From NCBI GenBank assembly GCA_947253305.1, contig CAMXYZ010000035.1, positions 1 to 9,687 on the forward strand: a stretch of 9,687 nt of DNA, in the 5' to 3' direction. This DNA is from an uncultured Helcococcus sp. Lineage in GTDB: Bacteria; Bacillota; Clostridia; Tissierellales; Peptoniphilaceae. The position numbers and the translations under genes were made by a program. A model generated the notes under the pieces. It made no database searches. It was not told the origin of the DNA and was given only the letters and a program-made list of their open reading frames with translations. Below, in pieces: positions 5,018 through 9,687 of this stretch. Within the stretch, counting starts at the first letter, position 1; each line of letters begins with the position of its first letter.

Positions 5018-8000
5018 ATGAATATCAAATTTGACTACGATTATAACAAGAAATATATTAATTTTAACAATAATTGGAAATTTAAAGAAGACGAAAAGCT
5101 TGAGATTGAAGATATTACAAAGGATATTATTAAAGATTTTGAAGATATAAATTTACCACATGATTGGAGTATATATAAGAATTTTAATCAAAAATCATTA
5201 TCTAGAAATGAAGGTGGTTTACTCGATGGTGGAATAGGATGGTATCTTAAGGAAATTGATATCACAGATAAATTAGCTAATAAAGAAATATTTATAAAAT
5301 TCGGTGGAATATATATGGACTCTCATATATATATTAATGGTGCACTAATTGGAAATTATCCATCAGGATATACAAGCTTCATATATGATATCACTAAATA
5401 TTTGAGATATGGGAAAAACATTATTGCTATTAAAGTAGTTCATAAGCAAGCATCATCAAGATGGTATTCAGGATCTGGAATATATAGAAATGTTGAATTA
5501 ATTTTAAGAGAAAGGATATTCATAGAAGACTATAGTACAGTAATTTGCACTCCAGATTTAAAAGATAATTTAGATAATGCAAGAACAAATATAAAATTTA
5601 ATATAAAAAACAAATCTATATTTGATGAAGATTTAAGAATACAAATCGAGTTATTAGATTCAAAGGGAAATAAATTAAATGAAAAAGAATTTGATTATAA
5701 GATTAATGGAAATGTAAGTATAGAATTTAATGAAGACATATATTTATCTAATCCAGAGTTATGGAGTGTAGAGGATCCTAATCTATACTTTTTAAAAGTA
5801 AGTTTATATATTGACGATAAATTGATAGACGAAGAGATTACAAGATTTGGATATAGATATTATGATTGGACAAAGGAAGATGGATTCTCCTTAAATGGCA
5901 AATATCTAAAATTCCATGGAGTTTGTTTACATCACGATAATGGGGCACTAGGAGCAGAACTATATACTGATGCTGATAGAAGAAAACTCCAAATTATGAA
6001 AGATATGGGAGTTAATGCAATTAGAACATCTCATAATCCACAATCCGAAGAATTTATCAGATTATGTGATGAAATGGGGTTCTTAGTTCAAGAAGAAGCT
6101 TTTGATACATGGTATGGTAATAGGAAAAAGGATTTCGACTATAATAGATTTTTTAATAAATTATCGACTCATCCAGAGGCTAATCTTGGAGAAACGTGGG
6201 CAGAATTTGATATTAAGCAGATGGTGAGAAGAGATATCAATTCTCCATCTATAATTATGTGGTCAATAGGAAATGAAATCTTTGAAACTGAACAAGTATA
6301 TGGTCTCGAGCAAGGACAGAATTTAATCAAATGGATTAAAGAGATTGATGATACGAGATATGTAACTATTGGTGAAAACTCTCTAAATTGGAACAGAGAT
6401 AAAGAAGCATATCATGTTAAAATTGCTTCACTATTAGATGTAGTAGGACTTAATTATAATGAAGCATGGTCAGATGAACTATATAAAGATTTTGATTGGA
6501 TACTATATGGTGCAGAGACATCATCAGCGGTGAAAAGTAGAGGAGTATTTTATAATCCAGAAGAAAGATCAAATATTGCTACTGGTGATTCAGACAAGGT
6601 AAATAGAAAATACCAAATGTCTGATTATGGTAATGATAGAGTTGGTTGGGGAAGTACATCAATAGATTCATGGATACACGATAGAGATAGAAAATATTAT
6701 GCGGGTCAATTCATTTGGACAGGATTTGACTATATTGGAGAACCAACGCCATGGCATAATGAAGAAAATCTTGGGGCGCCTGTTAAATCTTCATTCTTTG
6801 GAATAGTGGATACAGCAGGAATTCCAAAAATGGACTATTATTTCTACCAATCACAGTGGTTTAATCAAAATGAAAAGAAAGTATTAAAGATTTTACCACA
6901 TTGGAATTTTGAAGACAGAGAACTGTTAAAAGAGCAGGGAACAGATATCAAAAGATATGATAATAAAATTCCAGTAAGAGTATATTCAAATTTAGATAGT
7001 GTAGAATTATTTTTAAATAATAAATCTTTAGGAAAGAAAAGTTTTAATAAAAAGACCACTGATTATGGACTTGAATATTTAGAAGGAGATAATCCTAGAA
7101 GTTTGTATCTAGAATGGTTAGTAGAATACGAAGAAGGAGAACTTAAAGCTATAGCTAAAGATAATGAAGGAAATATTATAGAAGATATTGTTAAAACTTC
7201 AGGAAAAGCAACAGGTATAAAGCTTAGCCCATATAATGAAAAACAATATAAAGATAGTATTGAATTTATAAGATTTGATATTGTCGACAATGAAGGAAAT
7301 ATTGTACCAACTGCTGAAAATGAAGTTGAATTTGAAATTAAATGTGCTGAAATTATCGGCGTGGATAATGGTAATGCAGCATCACAAGAAAGATATAAGA
7401 AACAAGCTGATGGAAGATGGATAAGAAAAGCTTTCAGTGGATCAGGAATTGTAATAATTAAACTTAGTGATGAAAAGAATGTAGAATTAATTGCTAAGTC
7501 TAATAATCTGTCAAAAACGAAATTAATATTTAATCTTGCAGAATCTAAAGTAAAAGAATTTTATGATGGATTAAGAGAAAATATAGCATTCGAAGAATTG
7601 AAGGATGATAATTCTGAATTAATAGAATTAGAAGAGATAAATATCTCTACTCAAATAGATGAAGAGATTAGCCTTCCAGAAAAAATTAAAGGACAATTAG
7701 AAAATAGAAACAAGAAATATATCGATGTATCTTGGGAAGATATAGATAGCATTTCTCAGATAGGAATTTACAAAGTTCAAGGTGAAACTAAAAATAAAAT
7801 GACAAATGCGAATATAGTGGTTAATGATTTTGTGGCGATTGAAAATTTCTCAATGGCTATAAAAGAGCATTCTGAAAATATTGAATTACCATTATCTGCT
7901 AATATCTACAATACTTCTGGAGAAATTAGAGAAGTTGAAATATTAGAATGGATTAATAAAGAAACCAATGAAGAATTAAAATCCAGTGATTTAGTAAAAG

Positions 8001-8878
8001 ATAAAATAATCAATTTAATAGGTAAAACTTATACGAAATTTGAATCAAATCTTAGCCTAAGGATTGTAGATATCAATGATGACTCTATTGTTGAGTCATA
8101 TAATTATGCTAGAGTATGGAATGGTTCAGAAATACCAGCGGGTATTGCATCATATACATCAGATTTAGAAGATAATTTTGATTCTACTATTGCACTAAAT
8201 AACGAGATAATATCTTATGATTCAAAATATATGGATAGATGGTCAAATCTTTCTAAAGAAAAAAGAGATAAAGATTTTGCTGGAATATTATTTGGTAGAG
8301 CAGGAGAATTGTCTAAACATCAAATTAATAAATTGGAAGTAATATTTTATGAAGATGAAGAAGTATCTTCTCCAAAAGAATTCAAAATTGAATATTATGA
8401 TTCAGATGAAGTATCAATTCCAAAAGACTATTCTAATATTGGAGAATTAAATCACGAATTAAATGATGATGCTAATTGGAAAGAAATTAAAAAATATAGA
8501 CATAAATATGGTCAAGATGAGAAATTCAATATATTTGAATTTGATGAAATATCAACATATGCAATTAGAATTAATATGATTGCAAAAGAAGATAAGGTGC
8601 TTGGTATTACAGAGATTAAGGTGTATGGAAGTGAAGTTAAGGCGTTCAATGATTTTGAATTAGATATAAAAGTCGATGGGCATAATATTGAATTTAATAA
8701 AGATCAAATAATATACGAATTAGATAAAGATTATAAGAATCTAGAAATAAAGGCTAATAATAATGCTTCTATAACTAAGATACCAGGAATTGATTTAAAT
8801 CATGATATTGAAGTAATAGTCAAATCTGAAGATAAATTCACTGAGAAAAAATATATTTTTAGGAGAAAAAATGATTAA
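5018..8878 (+). CDS. GH2 beta-galactosidase, BgaA-like multidomain enzyme
   Basis: A 1286-residue glycoside hydrolase family 2 protein that should release terminal beta-galactose from oligosaccharides. ATG 5018 is chosen because GGAGGG lies just upstream; an in-frame TTG at 5000 would place that site inside the gene. Domains in order: sugar-binding jelly roll (about 17-165), Ig-like domain (about 185-280), catalytic TIM barrel (about 285-615), an all-beta linker of the DUF4982 kind (about 640-715), a GH2 C-terminal Ig-like domain (about 730-835), a bacterial Ig-like domain (about 875-935, around YIDVSWEDID), a discoidin-like carbohydrate-binding module (about 1035-1205) and a final small beta domain (about 1210-1286). 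The acid/base is Glu420 in WSIGNE and the nucleophile Glu500 in LYGAETSS; RTSHNP (336-341) and WTGFDYIGE (567-575) are further GH2 hallmarks. The order resembles pneumococcal BgaA, which acts on Gal-beta-1,4-GlcNAc ends. Unlike BgaA there is no signal peptide and no LPXTG anchor. The 3' end overlaps the GH84 gene by 8 bp. Beta-glucuronidase or another GH2 activity is less likely but not excluded. Confidence 0.9.
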   Translation: MNIKFDYDYNKKYINFNNNWKFKEDEKLEIEDITKDIIKDFEDINLPHDWSIYKNFNQKSLSRNEGGLLDGGIGWYLKEIDITDKLANKEIFIKFGGIYMDSHIYINGALIGNYPSGYTSFIYDITKYLRYGKNIIAIKVVHKQASSRWYSGSGIYRNVELILRERIFIEDYSTVICTPDLKDNLDNARTNIKFNIKNKSIFDEDLRIQIELLDSKGNKLNEKEFDYKINGNVSIEFNEDIYLSNPELWSVEDPNLYFLKVSLYIDDKLIDEEITRFGYRYYDWTKEDGFSLNGKYLKFHGVCLHHDNGALGAELYTDADRRKLQIMKDMGVNAIRTSHNPQSEEFIRLCDEMGFLVQEEAFDTWYGNRKKDFDYNRFFNKLSTHPEANLGETWAEFDIKQMVRRDINSPSIIMWSIGNEIFETEQVYGLEQGQNLIKWIKEIDDTRYVTIGENSLNWNRDKEAYHVKIASLLDVVGLNYNEAWSDELYKDFDWILYGAETSSAVKSRGVFYNPEERSNIATGDSDKVNRKYQMSDYGNDRVGWGSTSIDSWIHDRDRKYYAGQFIWTGFDYIGEPTPWHNEENLGAPVKSSFFGIVDTAGIPKMDYYFYQSQWFNQNEKKVLKILPHWNFEDRELLKEQGTDIKRYDNKIPVRVYSNLDSVELFLNNKSLGKKSFNKKTTDYGLEYLEGDNPRSLYLEWLVEYEEGELKAIAKDNEGNIIEDIVKTSGKATGIKLSPYNEKQYKDSIEFIRFDIVDNEGNIVPTAENEVEFEIKCAEIIGVDNGNAASQERYKKQADGRWIRKAFSGSGIVIIKLSDEKNVELIAKSNNLSKTKLIFNLAESKVKEFYDGLRENIAFEELKDDNSELIELEEINISTQIDEEISLPEKIKGQLENRNKKYIDVSWEDIDSISQIGIYKVQGETKNKMTNANIVVNDFVAIENFSMAIKEHSENIELPLSANIYNTSGEIREVEILEWINKETNEELKSSDLVKDKIINLIGKTYTKFESNLSLRIVDINDDSIVESYNYARVWNGSEIPAGIASYTSDLEDNFDSTIALNNEIISYDSKYMDRWSNLSKEKRDKDFAGILFGRAGELSKHQINKLEVIFYEDEEVSSPKEFKIEYYDSDEVSIPKDYSNIGELNHELNDDANWKEIKKYRHKYGQDEKFNIFEFDEISTYAIRINMIAKEDKVLGITEIKVYGSEVKAFNDFELDIKVDGHNIEFNKDQIIYELDKDYKNLEIKANNNASITKIPGIDLNHDIEVIVKSEDKFTEKKYIFRRKND

Positions 8879-9687
8879 ATACGAGATTTATCCTATACCT
8901 CAAAATATTAAATATTTTGATGAAATAGTCAATATAGATAAAATAAATTTAATTGGTAAAGATATATTGGACGAAGTCAATCAAAGAAAAATGATGTCGA
9001 TATTTGATGCTTTTAATATTAAAAATGAAGAAGCTAAAATCAACTTTGAAATTAAATTAGATTCAAGTCTCATTAGATTTGACGAATATAACATCAATAT
9101 CGATAAGAGTGGGATAATAATTAGAGCAAAAAACCAAGATGCAATATCTTTTGCTCTAACTACTTTAGAAATGATACTAAATCAATCAGGTTTAAATATC
9201 AGGAGTCTAGAAATTAATGATTTTGCAAGTATAAAATATAGGGGAATTATCGAAGGATTCTATGGTATTCCATGGTCATGGGAAAATAAAAAAGAATTGA
9301 TGAAATTTGGTTCTAAATTCAAAAATAATCTTTTCATATATGCACCAAAGGATGATCCATATCATAGGGATAATTGGAGAGAATTATATCCATCTGAAGA
9401 ATTGAAGAAACTTGGAGAAATGGCTGAATATGGCAACAATTTAAAAAATAGATTTGTATATACTATAGCTCCATTCAAGAAAGAATCTAATCCCATAACT
9501 GCAGAAAATATTGATGAAGCATATAAAGTAATTCAATATAAATTTGAGCAATTATATGAAGTTGGAATTAGACAATTTGGAGTGCTAGGAGATGATGTAG
9601 GACAGCTTCCTTATTTTGTAGTAGTCGATATTATAAATAGACTACACAAATGGGTTAAAGAAAAAGGAGATGTACATGATTTAATAT
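8871..9687 (+). CDS. GH84 beta-N-acetylglucosaminidase, 5' part (runs off the edge)
   Basis: The first 272 codons of a family 84 glycoside hydrolase; the frame is open to the window end. ATG 8871 follows AGGAG at 8861-8865 and overlaps the end of the GH2 gene (stop at 8876-8878) by 8 bp, so the two are translationally coupled. Residues 1-120 form the N-terminal domain that precedes the barrel in GH84 and GH20 enzymes. The TIM barrel starts at about 122 with YRGIIEGFYGIPWSW (123-137), followed by IYAPKDDPYHR (156-166) and WRELYP (169-174), all GH84 hallmarks. The catalytic Asp pair is Asp241-Asp242 in GVLGDDVG; the family uses substrate-assisted catalysis through the 2-acetamido group, one Asp polarising it and the other acting as acid/base. 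It would remove beta-linked GlcNAc or O-GlcNAc, as NagJ/NagH of Clostridium perfringens do. No signal peptide is visible, whereas the clostridial relatives are secreted. Acting after the GH2 enzyme it would continue trimming galactose-GlcNAc chains (inference). Confidence 0.9.
   Translation, partial: MIKYEIYPIPQNIKYFDEIVNIDKINLIGKDILDEVNQRKMMSIFDAFNIKNEEAKINFEIKLDSSLIRFDEYNINIDKSGIIIRAKNQDAISFALTTLEMILNQSGLNIRSLEINDFASIKYRGIIEGFYGIPWSWENKKELMKFGSKFKNNLFIYAPKDDPYHRDNWRELYPSEELKKLGEMAEYGNNLKNRFVYTIAPFKKESNPITAENIDEAYKVIQYKFEQLYEVGIRQFGVLGDDVGQLPYFVVVDIINRLHKWVKEKGDVHDLI

Noticed and set aside
6865..7290. Two minus-strand open frames inside the GH2 gene
   Set aside because: They are antisense shadows of a well-supported domain-rich coding sequence.

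Overview
The window comes from a very AT-rich, low-GC Gram-positive bacterium. Codons end mostly in A/T, ribosome binding sites are strong GGAG/AGGAG types, and promoters look like vegetative ones. The IS200-type element, the two-half ABC-2 permease and the BgaA-like GH2/GH84 pair fit a host-associated Clostridia- or Peptoniphilaceae-like Firmicute. That placement is inference; no rRNA or other taxonomic marker is present.

Layout: (1) Positions 1-50 are the right-end hairpin of an IS200/IS605-type element whose body lies outside the window; it doubles as a strong terminator-like stem. (2) Positions 224-4117 hold a compact export or immunity-type module, all on the + strand: a 103-aa secreted small protein, an 836-aa ABC-2 permease made of two related halves, and a 295-aa ABC ATPase. 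A perfect 16-bp inverted repeat lies on either side of the small gene. The arrangement resembles bacteriocin/self-protection loci of the lactococcin-972 kind (Sec-dependent small protein plus large membrane protein plus ATPase), but the small protein itself is not one I recognise. (3) Positions about 4185-4886 are a decayed IS200-type element. Its TnpA has two frameshifts and three internal stops, and the catalytic Tyr codon has become Cys, yet its end hairpins and the hairpin over its ribosome binding site are still readable. (4) Positions 5018-9687 hold a two-gene glycan-degradation operon: a 1286-aa GH2 beta-galactosidase resembling BgaA, overlapping by 8 bp a GH84 beta-N-acetylglucosaminidase that runs off the right edge.

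How it works together: the GH2 and GH84 enzymes would remove, in order, terminal beta-galactose and then beta-GlcNAc from host-type glycans (inference from families). Neither has a visible signal peptide, which is unexpected for enzymes of this architecture. The secreted-peptide/ABC module is an independent unit bracketed by two IS200-type right ends in the same orientation, suggesting it sits in an accessory segment.
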